Shown: positions 17,170 through 25,174, counted from the stretch's first letter. The stretch is DNA of 64,000 bases from Streptomyces niveus (GCF_002009175.1 NZ_CP018047.1:5952001-6016000), one strand, 5' to 3'. Numbers and translations: made by a program. Notes: generated from the sequence alone by a model not told the origin.

Positions 17170-17777
17170 CGATGCCCGGTAAGCCGTCCTGGAGCGGCGG
17201 TGTTGTCGACGGCGTCGACTGGGAACGGTGGACGGTGATTCTCTGCAAGCCGGACTGCGTGGCAACCGGGCTCACCGACCGGGTTCTTGAGCGGATCGCC
17301 GCCTGCGGTGTCACCGTCCTCGGCCGGCTCGACCTGACCGCGAGGGCGTGGCAGGCCCACGTGCACTACTGGGATCTGTTGGTGGATGCCGACTGGTTCA
17401 CCGGCCGTGACATTCCCACCGCGCTCGACACCCTGTACGCGGACAAGCCGGTGACCGTCGCCCTCGCCCACGGTGATGCCGGTATCCACAGCAGGGTGCG
17501 GGACCTGCTCGGTCACTTCGACCCCACGCAGGCCGCCAAGGGAACCATCCGCGGGGACCTCGGCCGCGACAGCCTGGAGGCGGCGCTCGCCGGCGGCCGG
17601 CTGGTGAACAACCTCGTGCACACCTCGGACGACCCCGACGCCGCGCGCCGTGACTTCGGCACCTGGTACGGCGCCCGCCGCCGGGGGCTGCTCACCCCGC
17701 CGGACCACCGCCCGCCGCACCAGCGTGCGGCAGCCGAGCACCCGCTCCGCCACACCCCCGACTGGAGGTCCACATGA
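17166..17777 (+). CDS. Nucleoside-diphosphate-kinase-like protein
   Basis: 203 aa; ATG 17166 overlaps the previous stop. NDPK features: Lys28 in TVILCKPDCV, TIRGDLGRDS (residues 127-136, like TIRGDFxID), and the phospho-acceptor His152 in NNLVHTSDD followed by DAARRDFGTWYG. It is longer than housekeeping NDPK (about 137 aa), with an insert around residues 60-110 and a basic Pro-rich tail. The family moves the gamma phosphate from ATP to NDPs. In this operon it would supply the triphosphate of the modified nucleotide; that role is inference. Confidence 0.8.
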   Translation: MTMPGKPSWSGGVVDGVDWERWTVILCKPDCVATGLTDRVLERIAACGVTVLGRLDLTARAWQAHVHYWDLLVDADWFTGRDIPTALDTLYADKPVTVALAHGDAGIHSRVRDLLGHFDPTQAAKGTIRGDLGRDSLEAALAGGRLVNNLVHTSDDPDAARRDFGTWYGARRRGLLTPPDHRPPHQRAAAEHPLRHTPDWRST

Positions 17778-18952
17778 CCACTCCCGCTGCCCCGTTACGC
17801 CGCGCTCTGGCCATCCTGTCCACCGAGAAGATCGGCGGACTCAAGCCGGAACTCGCCGACGTGATCGAGTACCGCAAGTCGGGGCTGTCGCTGAACTGGA
17901 TCGTCGGCTGCCCGCTGGAATGCGGGTACTGCGTCCGGCACCTCTTCGACAACTTCGAGATGAAGGCTCCCCGGCGCCTCATGTCGGACGAGGAGGCCGC
18001 CGCCCGCCTCGTGGGGCACCCGTACTTCCGGCCGCACAAGACGCCCGTCCAGCTCCTGAACCGGGCCACGGACCCCATGCTCCCCGTCGTCAAGCCGCAC
18101 GTGTTCAACGTGCTGCGGGCACTGGACGAACAGGGCCTGACCAACCACGTCCTGATCATCACCCGGTGGCGCGTGACGCCCGAGGACTGCGCGATCCTCA
18201 ACAGCTTCACCCACCTGCGCCTGACCATCCTCGTCACCCACTCCAACATCGCCAACCCCGCGATCGAACCCGTCGACTCGACCATCGCCGCGCGCAGCCT
18301 GCGCACCCTGTACGAGCACGCCGAGCGCTACCGCACCGTCCTGTACTGGCGTCCGATCGTGCCCGGCCTCAACGACTCCGCCGCCGACATCGAACGGGCA
18401 CGGGAGTTGTCCCGGCACGCGCACGCGACCGTCTTCACCGGACTGTTCTTCCGCGAGGAGATCGCCTCCTACTACCAGGCGCACGGGCTGCCGATGCCCT
18501 ACGACGAGACGGCGCGGCGGAAGATCATGCCCGAGGTCTCCGAGCAGCGGATCCTCGACGCCTTCCAACAGGACGGCACGTGGGGGGCGTTGTTCCGCAA
18601 GACGAGCTGCGGGGTCGCGTACGCGCACGGAGAGGCCGACTACAACGGTCACTTCGGTGTCCGGGAGTTGTGCGACATCTGCCCCGAGGACCAGATCGCA
18701 CGATGCCAGGCGGCCTGGGTCAAGCCGGATCCGGTCACCGTCACGGCCGAAGCCCGAGCACTCGGTGCGACCGGTGTGGTGGAGGTCAACGACCGTGCCA
18801 TCGTCGTGGAGGGACTGGACGAGCCGCCGCGCTACTTCCTCCAGCACGGCTTCGGCTACCAGTGCCACGACCGCACCAAGCCCCATCACCACCGCCAGCA
18901 CGGCCGGGCCCCCATCGGCTGGACGGCGGAGAACGGACCCACCCCCGCATGA
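17774..18952 (+). CDS. Radical SAM enzyme with extra C-terminal Cys cluster (spore-photoproduct-lyase-like)
   Basis: 392 aa; ATG 17774 in an ATGA overlap. The radical SAM motif CX3CX2C is Cys46, Cys50 and Cys53 (VGCPLECGYCVRH). The barrel continues through LLNRATDPMLPVVKPHV, VLIITRWRVTPEDC and VLYWRPIVPGLND. Late cysteines Cys279 (KTSCGVAYAHG), Cys300, Cys303 and Cys311 (LCDICPEDQIARC) could ligate an auxiliary cluster. The arrangement recalls SPL-type proteins but lacks clear identity with known DNA-repair members. Beside a TS-like enzyme and an NDPK it is a good candidate to modify the base or sugar further. Substrate unknown. Confidence 0.8.
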   Translation: MTTPAAPLRRALAILSTEKIGGLKPELADVIEYRKSGLSLNWIVGCPLECGYCVRHLFDNFEMKAPRRLMSDEEAAARLVGHPYFRPHKTPVQLLNRATDPMLPVVKPHVFNVLRALDEQGLTNHVLIITRWRVTPEDCAILNSFTHLRLTILVTHSNIANPAIEPVDSTIAARSLRTLYEHAERYRTVLYWRPIVPGLNDSAADIERARELSRHAHATVFTGLFFREEIASYYQAHGLPMPYDETARRKIMPEVSEQRILDAFQQDGTWGALFRKTSCGVAYAHGEADYNGHFGVRELCDICPEDQIARCQAAWVKPDPVTVTAEARALGATGVVEVNDRAIVVEGLDEPPRYFLQHGFGYQCHDRTKPHHHRQHGRAPIGWTAENGPTPA

Positions 18953-19551
18953 ACTTCTCCTCCTGGCCCCCGCTGCTCGTGGTCGACGTCGAAGGCAACG
19001 GCGCCAACCCGCCCGACCTCGTGGAGGTCGCCGCCCTCCCCGTACGCGAGGGACGGCCGGACACCAGCGTGGCCGGGGCATGGCTGACCAAGCCCAGGCA
19101 CCCTGTGACCCCGTTCGCCGCCCGCGTCCACGGTCTGACGAACGAGCGCCTGGAAAGCGAGCCGGGCTGGGAGGAGATCGCCGACCAGGTCCACACGCTC
19201 ATGGGCACCTCGTGGATCTGCGCGCACAACGCACATGTGGACCACCGGGTGCTGTCCGCGCACCTCCCGACGTGGCGGCCGGCCGGAGTTCTGGACACCC
19301 TCCGCCTCGCCAAGGCCACCCGTCCCGGCCTGCCCAAGTACGCCCTCGACGCCCTGATCGAGCACCTTCGTCCGGACCTGAGCGCGGCGCCCGCACACCG
19401 GCACCGCGCGACGTTCGACGCCTACGCCACCGCCCAGCTCCTGATCCTCATGGCCGACCACTACGACACCTGGGACCAGCTCGTTGCCGCGGCCGTGCCA
19501 CCGGGCCTGCCCGGAGCCCCCGAACCAGAAAAGGACCCCACCCTGTGGTGA
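18949..19551 (+). CDS. DEDDh 3'-5' exonuclease (DnaQ-like)
   Basis: 200 aa; ATG 18949 overlaps the previous stop. Exonuclease motifs: Asp13-x-Glu15 in LLVVDVEGNG, Asp98 in AHNAHVDHRVL, and His152-x4-Asp157 in HRATFDAYATAQ, i.e. a complete DEDDh set. Helical motif KATRPGLPKYALDALI is as in RNase T/PolIII-epsilon relatives. Stand-alone proteins of this type degrade or proofread oligonucleotides. Here it may remove unmodified ends, salvage nucleotides, or act as an effector of a conflict system. It is coupled to the P-loop gene by GTGA. Confidence 0.82.
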   Translation: MNFSSWPPLLVVDVEGNGANPPDLVEVAALPVREGRPDTSVAGAWLTKPRHPVTPFAARVHGLTNERLESEPGWEEIADQVHTLMGTSWICAHNAHVDHRVLSAHLPTWRPAGVLDTLRLAKATRPGLPKYALDALIEHLRPDLSAAPAHRHRATFDAYATAQLLILMADHYDTWDQLVAAAVPPGLPGAPEPEKDPTLW

Positions 19552-20067
19552 CCACCCCTCAGCCCATCCGCATCGGCATCATGGGCACCCACTCCACCGG
19601 CAAGACCACACTCCTCAAACGTATCGAGATGGACTGCGCGCCCACGGAATCCCCGTAGCCCGCACCGGCCGACTCGGGAAACGAGCCGCACTCGCCGGCC
19701 TGCCCAAGATGCAGCACCACACCGCCGCCTCCACCGAATGGATCATCACCCAAGGCATCGCCGACGAAATCGCCGCCACTTGCCCCGCCCCTGAACCGAT
19801 CCAGATGGTCCTCGCGGACTGCGCGGTCTAGGACGCCCTCGCCTACTTCCACGCCGCCCAGCAATGGCGCCATGAAACCCCCGACCCGCTGGAGCGGGAA
19901 CGCCTACGCTTTCTCGACTCCACCCAGACGCCGAAGTACCACCTGCTCCTCGCCCCAGTCCTCGACCCGGCACTACCCTCGAGAACAAGCACGACTACGA
20001 CGCCTGCTACCGCACGTTGGTCAACCACCACCCCCAACGCCCGCAGCGCAGTCGCCCGCAGCCATAG
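19548..20067 (+). pseudogene. P-loop nucleotide-kinase-like (AAA) gene with two frameshifts and an amber stop
   Basis: A GTG at 19548 (GTGA overlap) opens IRIGIMGTHSTGKTTLL, a clean Walker A. Near 19628-19640 homology jumps frame to RAHGIPVARTGRLGKRAALA and TEWIITQGIADEIAATCPAP to LADCAV. An in-frame TAG (19829-19831) follows, then DALAYFHAAQQWRHETPDPL and KYHLLLAPVLDPALP, then another shift near 19,975-19,985 to ENKHDYDACYRTLVNHH and a stop at 20067. The corrected protein (about 170 aa) resembles NadR/thymidylate-kinase-like AAA_28 ATPases. It would be the natural NMP kinase of the operon, and it is the only operon gene with three lesions. Confidence 0.65.
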
Positions 20068-20319
20068 GCTGCGTCTACTCAAGACCTCCACGCGGCATCC
20101 CATACCTCCAGGGTCCTGCGAAGGCTGGCGTCCCCGGCGCGCGCCATTCACCCGCGTCGATGCGGCGAGACGCGTCGCCTGCCTGCGCTGTCGGCCACAG
20201 TCAGTTCAACATCTCCAACTCGATGTCCATCAATGGCCTTCACGCCTACGCTGGGTGTGCTGCATCTGAAGCCTGGACGCAGCCGAGTGTTCAGATTCTC
20301 TCTGGGCGAAGGGAACGCG

Positions 20320-21012
20320 TTGCCCACTTCCCCCACTGAGAAGGGCCAGTGCCGACTCTGCGGCGGTGTCATACGGATCGACCGGCGTACCGGAAAGGTG
20401 CTCGCCCATCCTCGTGCCGACCGGCGAGTAGGGCAGTGCCCGGAGTCGGCGAAGCAGCGCTATCAGCCTGGATTGCCCGAGATCCCTCTCTACAGGGTCT
20501 CCCCCTCCAGCGACTCGCCTTCCGCGCTGCGGCGCCCTCGCAGCACGATTCGGGAGGTTCCCGTACCGAGACCGTCGTGGATCCCGCTGTGGGGCGACAT
20601 CGACGCACCCATCGTCACTCTCCCCGCCAAGGGGCGCACCGGCTACTGGATCCCTAAGCACGGCTGGCAGAAACATGAGCAGTTCGTGCACGACTATGTA
20701 CACGGTCGAGCCAGGCCGGAGTGGGAACGGGACAACGACTCCTGGGCTGTGGCCACGGACCACTTCATCGAACTCGCCGGCGCTCTTGTGCTGAGGCACG
20801 GTCGCATTCTTCTCGGCAGGGAGTTCAACCGCTCCGAGAAGTGCAACGCTCGCTGCATGAACGCGCTCGGCTTTGTGTGCACCTGTTCGTGCCGGGCACG
20901 CAATCACGGCGGTGGCCGATGGATGAGCGGATGGCGTATCGCGGACGACACCACGTTGGCAACCGACGGGCGCTCGTGGAGCTGGAGCGTGTTGGAGAAG
21001 ATCCCGCCATAG
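20320..21012 (+). CDS. Cys-rich protein of unknown function (zinc-ribbon-like N-terminus)
   Basis: About 230 aa from TTG 20320, which has GAAGGGAA upstream; ATG 20233 in the same frame has no ribosome site. N-terminal CRLCGGVIRID with a later His and Cys (VLAHPRADRRVGQCPES) suggests a treble-clef or zinc ribbon. The C-terminal part has a second cluster (SEKCNARCMNALGFVCTCSC, then RARNHGGG). Between them is a globular domain (WIPKHGWQKHEQFVHDYVHG; WAVATDHFIELAGALVLRHG). I know no characterised homologue. It precedes the helical protein 21152-22408 on the same strand and may function with it. Confidence 0.6.
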   Translation: MPTSPTEKGQCRLCGGVIRIDRRTGKVLAHPRADRRVGQCPESAKQRYQPGLPEIPLYRVSPSSDSPSALRRPRSTIREVPVPRPSWIPLWGDIDAPIVTLPAKGRTGYWIPKHGWQKHEQFVHDYVHGRARPEWERDNDSWAVATDHFIELAGALVLRHGRILLGREFNRSEKCNARCMNALGFVCTCSCRARNHGGGRWMSGWRIADDTTLATDGRSWSWSVLEKIPP

Positions 21013-21151
21013 GCGTCTCGCCTTTGATCGCTCCAACAGGGGATGCCGCTCGTGTCTGCGCACGTGATGTCAGAGAACCTCGACCCCGCCCAGCGATCAG
21101 CACGCAGACCTTGCCCACTTCCACAGCGAGAAGCCACTTCAGGAGCGGACG

Positions 21152-22408
21152 ATGAACAACGCGATTCAGCTGATCAGTGACGGTGATGGGCTGACAGTCA
21201 TCGGGAATGCGACGGATGTCTCAGACTTCCTTGTATCGGAGGAGCTGCCGTCGAAGGACCTCGGACCGCGATGGCTCAAGTCCTTCTTAGGTACAGGAGC
21301 CGCAGTCGCGCAGGCAGGTTCGGAGTTTGCCACCAACTCCGCTCACTGGGTGAAGCTGACCCCGAAGTCGGCACGGCTTTTCAAGAAGTACGGGCTGAGA
21401 GAAAGCTCGAAGACCGGACTGAGCACAGGTGTGCTGAAGGGCCACAAGGGCCAGATCAAGGGTTTCGTTGAATTCGCGAAAGCTCCCCGCTCGTTTCTGA
21501 CCAACCCGGCGAATCTTGCGAATGCTGGGAGATTCATGGCGCAGGTTGCGATGCAACAGACCATGGACGAGATCACCGACTATCTGGCAGAGATCGACAA
21601 GAAGGTCGACGACATACTTCGCGCCCAGAAGGACACTCTGCTGGTCCGCACGATCGGGCTGGGTTTCGTCATCGAGGAGGCCATGACCATCCGAAAGACA
21701 AGAGGGAGGGTAGACGAGATTACGTGGTCGAAGGTGCAGGCCGCGCCTGCGACCATCGCAGAAACCCAGGCGTACGCATTGCGCCAACTTGACGCAATTG
21801 CGGAGAAGATGGAGCACAGGGCCAAGATCGGCGATCTCGCTACGGCGGCCAAGGAAGCCGAGTCCACGGTTCGGGAGTGGCTCGCTGTTCTGGCTCGTAG
21901 CTTCCAACTGCAGGACGCGATCGCCGTGCTCGAACTCGACCGGGTGCTGGACGCGTCTCCGGAGGAACTGAACGGCCATCGCCTCGGGCTGAAGGCCGCC
22001 CGGCAGACTCGGTTGGAACACATCTTGCGGACCACCGAGCGTCTGGTGGCCAGGATGAATGCAGCGGCTGGCACGGCCAACGCGAAGGTTTTGCTGCACC
22101 CGAGCACGTCCCCGGCTGTGGTCCAGTCGAGCAACCATGTTGCGACCGGTGTCCATGAATTCCACGGGCGGCTCGGAATTGAGTCTGGTCGGCAGTCATC
22201 GGAGGCGAGACGATGGGCGGAAGCGGCCGCAGAGGTGAAGGACAAGGCGCTCGAGACAGGAGCAAAGGGCGTTGGCGCCGCCAGAAGCTTCGGCAGTGAG
22301 ACTCTGGACCGGGCCAGCTCAGTGAAGGGCAAGCTCTCCAGTGGGATCGTCGAGCGAGCGCGCCGTAGGCGCGGGGACGAGAAGGAACGCGTAAAGGAGA
22401 CTGAGTGA
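21152..22408 (+). CDS. Large helical protein of unknown function
   Basis: 418 aa; ATG 21152 with AGGAG six bases upstream. N-terminal ~60 residues are beta-like (NAIQLISDGDGLTVIGNAT; WLKSFLGTGAAVAQAGSEF). The long middle is helical (MAQVAMQQTMDEITDYLAEI, DKKVDDILRAQKDTLLVRTI) with coiled-coil character. The tail is Lys/Arg/Glu-rich and disordered (IVERARRRRGDEKERVKETE). No transmembrane helix or catalytic motif is evident. Composition is lower in GC than core genes. Possibly the partner of the upstream Cys-rich protein. Confidence 0.65.
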   Translation: MNNAIQLISDGDGLTVIGNATDVSDFLVSEELPSKDLGPRWLKSFLGTGAAVAQAGSEFATNSAHWVKLTPKSARLFKKYGLRESSKTGLSTGVLKGHKGQIKGFVEFAKAPRSFLTNPANLANAGRFMAQVAMQQTMDEITDYLAEIDKKVDDILRAQKDTLLVRTIGLGFVIEEAMTIRKTRGRVDEITWSKVQAAPATIAETQAYALRQLDAIAEKMEHRAKIGDLATAAKEAESTVREWLAVLARSFQLQDAIAVLELDRVLDASPEELNGHRLGLKAARQTRLEHILRTTERLVARMNAAAGTANAKVLLHPSTSPAVVQSSNHVATGVHEFHGRLGIESGRQSSEARRWAEAAAEVKDKALETGAKGVGAARSFGSETLDRASSVKGKLSSGIVERARRRRGDEKERVKETE

Positions 22409-22639
22409 GCGCGAACCGTCGGCCATGCGCCCAACCGGATACGCCCTCAACGGTGAAGAGCCTGTTTCCTCCCCGAGGCGGCGGATCGCGGCCTCCTCGC
22501 CAGGGTGGATCTCGCTGTAGCCCAGGCTGGAGTGGTCCTTGACCGCGCGGATTGGATGAAGTCGAAGCCCATACCTGTGCAGGGCGCGCGCCAGCCTTTC
22601 GGCTGCCGCCGTCTGGGATCCGGCGAGCACTAGCGGCAC
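22319..22639 (-). pseudogene. Possible truncated gene near the island's right end
   Basis: GTG 22639 opens VPLVLAGSQTAAAERLARAL, HRYGLRLHPIRAVKDHSSLG and YSEIHPGEEAAIRRLGEETG, which reads like genuine protein. The rest runs antisense through the 3' end of the 21152-22408 gene and has no sense. No family recognised; perhaps the end of a replication or mobility gene of the element. Confidence 0.3.
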
Positions 22640-22673
22640 GCCAGAACTGCCAATCCCTGGCTGCAGTTCTGGC
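22640..22673. terminator. 11-bp-stem hairpin
   Basis: GCCAGAACTGC (22640-22650) pairs perfectly with GCAGTTCTGGC (22663-22673) around a 12-base loop. It lies downstream of the 21152-22408 gene and inside the island end. Likely a terminator, without a T-run. Confidence 0.5.
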
Positions 22674-22726
22674 GCATTCGCCTGTCTCGGCTACCTGTCG
22701 CCGCACACAGAGATCGAACAAGCCGA

Positions 22727-22764
22727 CGAGGGCCGCTACCCCGACAATGAGGTAGCGGCCCTCG
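22727..22764. terminator. 14-bp-stem hairpin terminator near the right island boundary
   Basis: CGAGGGCCGCTACC (22727-22740) pairs perfectly with GGTAGCGGCCCTCG (22751-22764) around a 10-base loop. Hairpins of this kind frequently end integrase or excisionase units next to att sites in Streptomyces elements, but no such gene is seen here. Confidence 0.65.
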
Positions 22765-22804
22765 CGGTGTTTCTGACATCACGTCAGGGAATCGGCCCGG
22801 CGCG

Positions 22805-22872
22805 GTGCACACTCGGTGCACAAGGGGGTGGAAAGCAAGCGGTCGCCGTGAGAACTGATGAGAAGCGTTCTC
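22805..22872. other. Right subterminal motif set: paired GTGCAC and hairpin
   Basis: GTGCAC at 22805-22810 and 22816-22821, then GAGAA-GCG-TTCTC at 22860-22872, then the boundary repeat. The order mirrors the left end, as expected for a two-ended recognition system. Confidence 0.45.
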
Positions 22873-22890
22873 GCAGGTCAGCGCCTGTTT

Positions 22891-22940
22891 GTGAGGCTTC
22901 CGCCCAAGTGGCCGGACCTCGTGGTTTAGATGTCGAAGTA
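22891..22940. repeat. Right 50-bp boundary repeat, overlapping the end of glnA (att-like)
   Basis: Direct-repeat partner of 8801-8850 (42/50). Bases 22926-22940 are the last five codons, stop included, of glnA, so integration here leaves glnA intact, the usual choice of integrative elements. Confidence 0.65.
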
Positions 22941-24335
22941 AAGCTCGAACTCGTGCGGGTGCGGGCGGAGTTGGATCGGGGCGATTTCGTTCGTGCGCTT
23001 GTAGTCGATCCACGTCTCGATCAGGTCCGACGTGAACACGCCGCCCGCCTGGAGGTACTCGTTGTCGGCCTCGAGGGCCTCAAGTACCGCCGGGAGCGAG
23101 GTCGGGACCTGGGCCACGCCCGCGTGCTCCTCCGGGGCCAGCTCGTAGAGGTCCTTGTCGATCGGCTCCGCCGGCTCGATCTTGTTCTTGATGCCGTCGA
23201 GGCCCGCGAGGAGCAGGGCCGAGAAGGCCAGGTACGGGTTGGACGACGGGTCCGGGGCGCGGAATTCGACGCGCTTGGCCTTCGGGTTGGAGCCCGTGAT
23301 CGGGATGCGCATCGCGGCCGAGCGGTTGCGCTGCGAGTAGACCAGGTTGACCGGGGCCTCGAAGCCGGGGACCAGGCGGTGGTAGGAGTTCACCGTCGGG
23401 TTCGTGAACGCCAGCAGCGACGGCGCGTGGCGCAGGATGCCGCCGATGTAGTAGCGGGCGGTGTCCGACAGGCCCGCGTAACCCTGCTCGTCGTAGAAGA
23501 GCGGGTCGCCACCGGCCCACAGGGACTGGTGGACGTGCATGCCGGAGCCGTTGTCACCGAAGATCGGCTTGGGCATGAAGGTCGCGGTCTTGTTGTTGCG
23601 CCAGGCGACGTTCTTCACGATGTACTTGAAGAGCATCAGGTCGTCCGCCGCGGCCAGCAGCGTGTTGAACTTGTAGTTGATCTCGGCCTGGCCGGCGGTG
23701 CCGACCTCGTGGTGCTGGCGCTCGACCTGGAGGCCGACCGCGTCCAGCTCCAGGGAGATCTCGGCGCGCAGGTCGGCGAAGTGGTCGACCGGCGGGGCCG
23801 GGAAGTAGCCGCCCTTGTAACGGACCTTGTAGCCGCGGTTGTCCTCGGTCGAGCCCGTGTTCCAGGCGCCGGCCTCGGAGTCGATGTGGTAGAAGCTCTC
23901 GTTCGACGTCGTGTTGAAGCGCACGCTGTCGAAGACGTAGAACTCTGCCTCCGGGCCGAAGTACGCGGTGTCCGCGATGCCGGTGGAGGCGAGGTACGCC
24001 TCGGCCTTCTTGGCGATGTTGCGCGGGTCGCGGCTGTACTGCTCACCCGTGATCGGGTCGTGGATGAAGAAGTTGATGTTCACCGTCTTGTCGCGACGGA
24101 AGGGGTCCACGCGAGCGGTCGACAGGTCCGCGCGAAGCGCCATGTCCGACTCGTGGATCGCCTGGAAACCGCGGATCGACGAGCCGTCGAAAGCCAGCTC
24201 GTCCGCCGGGTCGAACGCCTTCGCCGGGATCGTGAAGTGCTGCATCACGCCAGGCAGGTCGCAGAACCGGACGTCTACGAATTTCACGTCCTCGTCCGCG
24301 ATGAACTTCTTGGCCTCGTCGGCGTTCTGGAACAT
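22926..24335 (-). CDS. glnA: Glutamine synthetase type I
   Basis: 469 aa, full length, cytoplasmic dodecamer that makes glutamine from glutamate, ammonia and ATP. Visible signatures: [18 protein letters not shown], the ATP-binding [18 protein letters not shown], glutamate-binding [10 protein letters not shown], and the adenylylation site Tyr397 in [13 protein letters not shown], so it is the GlnE-regulated GSI-beta form. Expression is predicted to be under GlnR through the box at 24439-24476. The 3' end is the right boundary of the island. Confidence 0.97.
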   Translation of the reverse strand: MFQNADEAKKFIADEDVKFVDVRFCDLPGVMQHFTIPAKAFDPADELAFDGSSIRGFQAIHESDMALRADLSTARVDPFRRDKTVNINFFIHDPITGEQYSRDPRNIAKKAEAYLASTGIADTAYFGPEAEFYVFDSVRFNTTSNESFYHIDSEAGAWNTGSTEDNRGYKVRYKGGYFPAPPVDHFADLRAEISLELDAVGLQVERQHHEVGTAGQAEINYKFNTLLAAADDLMLFKYIVKNVAWRNNKTATFMPKPIFGDNGSGMHVHQSLWAGGDPLFYDEQGYAGLSDTARYYIGGILRHAPSLLAFTNPTVNSYHRLVPGFEAPVNLVYSQRNRSAAMRIPITGSNPKAKRVEFRAPDPSSNPYLAFSALLLAGLDGIKNKIEPAEPIDKDLYELAPEEHAGVAQVPTSLPAVLEALEADNEYLQAGGVFTSDLIETWIDYKRTNEIAPIQLRPHPHEFELYFDI

Positions 24336-24438
24336 CCAGCTCCTCCTCCTCCCGTCCCGGGGAGGGGCGGGGGTTTATCGCTACTGGTCGTGCGGCCAGT
24401 GCGGTGGCACACGCAGGACCCGACCATAGGTATGCGGG

Positions 24439-24476
24439 ATTTCTCAGGCATGACCCGTTTGTTTCGCCGAAGTTAA
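24439..24476 (-). promoter_or_regulatory. GlnR-type a-b-a-b operator upstream of glnA
   Basis: Read on the minus strand: TTAAC-n6-GAAAC-n6-GTCAT-n6-GAAAT. Each half-site is five bases with six-base spacers, matching the published GlnR box pattern (gTnAC-n6-GaAAC repeated). The box lies about 100 bp before the glnA start, so GlnR activation or repression in response to nitrogen is predicted. Confidence 0.8.
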
Positions 24477-24641
24477 CCGGCCTGGGTGTGTGCCGTTCCA
24501 CAGACAGGCCACCGCGGCCGGAAACGACCGGCCCGGTGGGTGGCGTGGCACGGAATCCGTCTCTTGCCCCTCGGCTACCCCGTGGCCCGTCCCGTACCCC
24601 CTGGACCCCGTACGCGGGCGCCCGCGCAGTACCGTGTTCTG

Positions 24642-25106
24642 GTGGACAACAGGGAAGCAATCGGATCGTGGCTCTCCGGACCGCGTGCGGCGGCCGAGGG
24701 GATGGGTACGGACTTCGGGTACCGGGGCGAGCGCCTCGGGCTGCCGAAGGAAGGCCCCGGTTCCGCCGCCCCGCTCGGGCGGCGCTTCGGCGCGCTCTTC
24801 GTCGACTGGGCGCTGTGCATGCTCATCGCGTACGGGCTCCTCGCCGACGACCCGCAGTCGGCGAGCAACTACGCGATCGGCGTTCTCCTCCTCATGAACA
24901 TCCTGACCGTCGGGACGGTCGGCTCCACGATCGGCAAGCGCCTGTTCGGTCTGCGGGTCATCTCCGAGGGCCGCGACCGGCTCGGCCTCGGGTGGGCCGT
25001 GGTCCGCAGCGTGCTGCTGTGCCTCGCCGTACCCGCCCTCATCTGGGACCGGGACGGGCGCGGGCTGCACGACCGGCTCGGCCGCGCCGTACAGGTACGG
25101 ATCTAG
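24642..25106 (+). CDS. RDD-family integral membrane protein
   Basis: 154 aa from GTG 24642 (VDNREAIGSWLSGPRAAAEG). The RDD signature appears as PLGRRFGALFVDWALCMLIA and GLHDRLGRAVQV. Three hydrophobic segments: FVDWALCMLIAYGLLA, YAIGVLLLMNILTVGTVG and VVRSVLLCLAVPALIW. Function of the family is unclear (proposed transport). It is divergent from glnA and ends at a bidirectional hairpin. Confidence 0.82.
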   Translation: MDNREAIGSWLSGPRAAAEGMGTDFGYRGERLGLPKEGPGSAAPLGRRFGALFVDWALCMLIAYGLLADDPQSASNYAIGVLLLMNILTVGTVGSTIGKRLFGLRVISEGRDRLGLGWAVVRSVLLCLAVPALIWDRDGRGLHDRLGRAVQVRI

Positions 25107-25139
25107 CAGCTGCGGCCCTTCGGGGCGCGGGACATAGGA

Positions 25140-25174
25140 GAGGGCGGCGGGAACTCGCGTTCCGCGCCGCCCTC
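25140..25174. terminator. Bidirectional hairpin between RDD and DUF4191 genes
   Basis: GAGGGCGGCG...CGCCGCCCTC with inner GGAAC/GTTCC around TCGC lies between two convergent genes. Confidence 0.7.

Noticed and set aside
8688..22890. Integrase, transposase, relaxase or CRISPR array in the island
   Set aside because: None of the intact frames carries recognisable recombinase or replication motifs, and there is no repeat-spacer array.
22860..22925. tRNA gene as integration target
   Set aside because: No cloverleaf can be drawn at either repeat; the shared block is the glnA 3' end and its flank.
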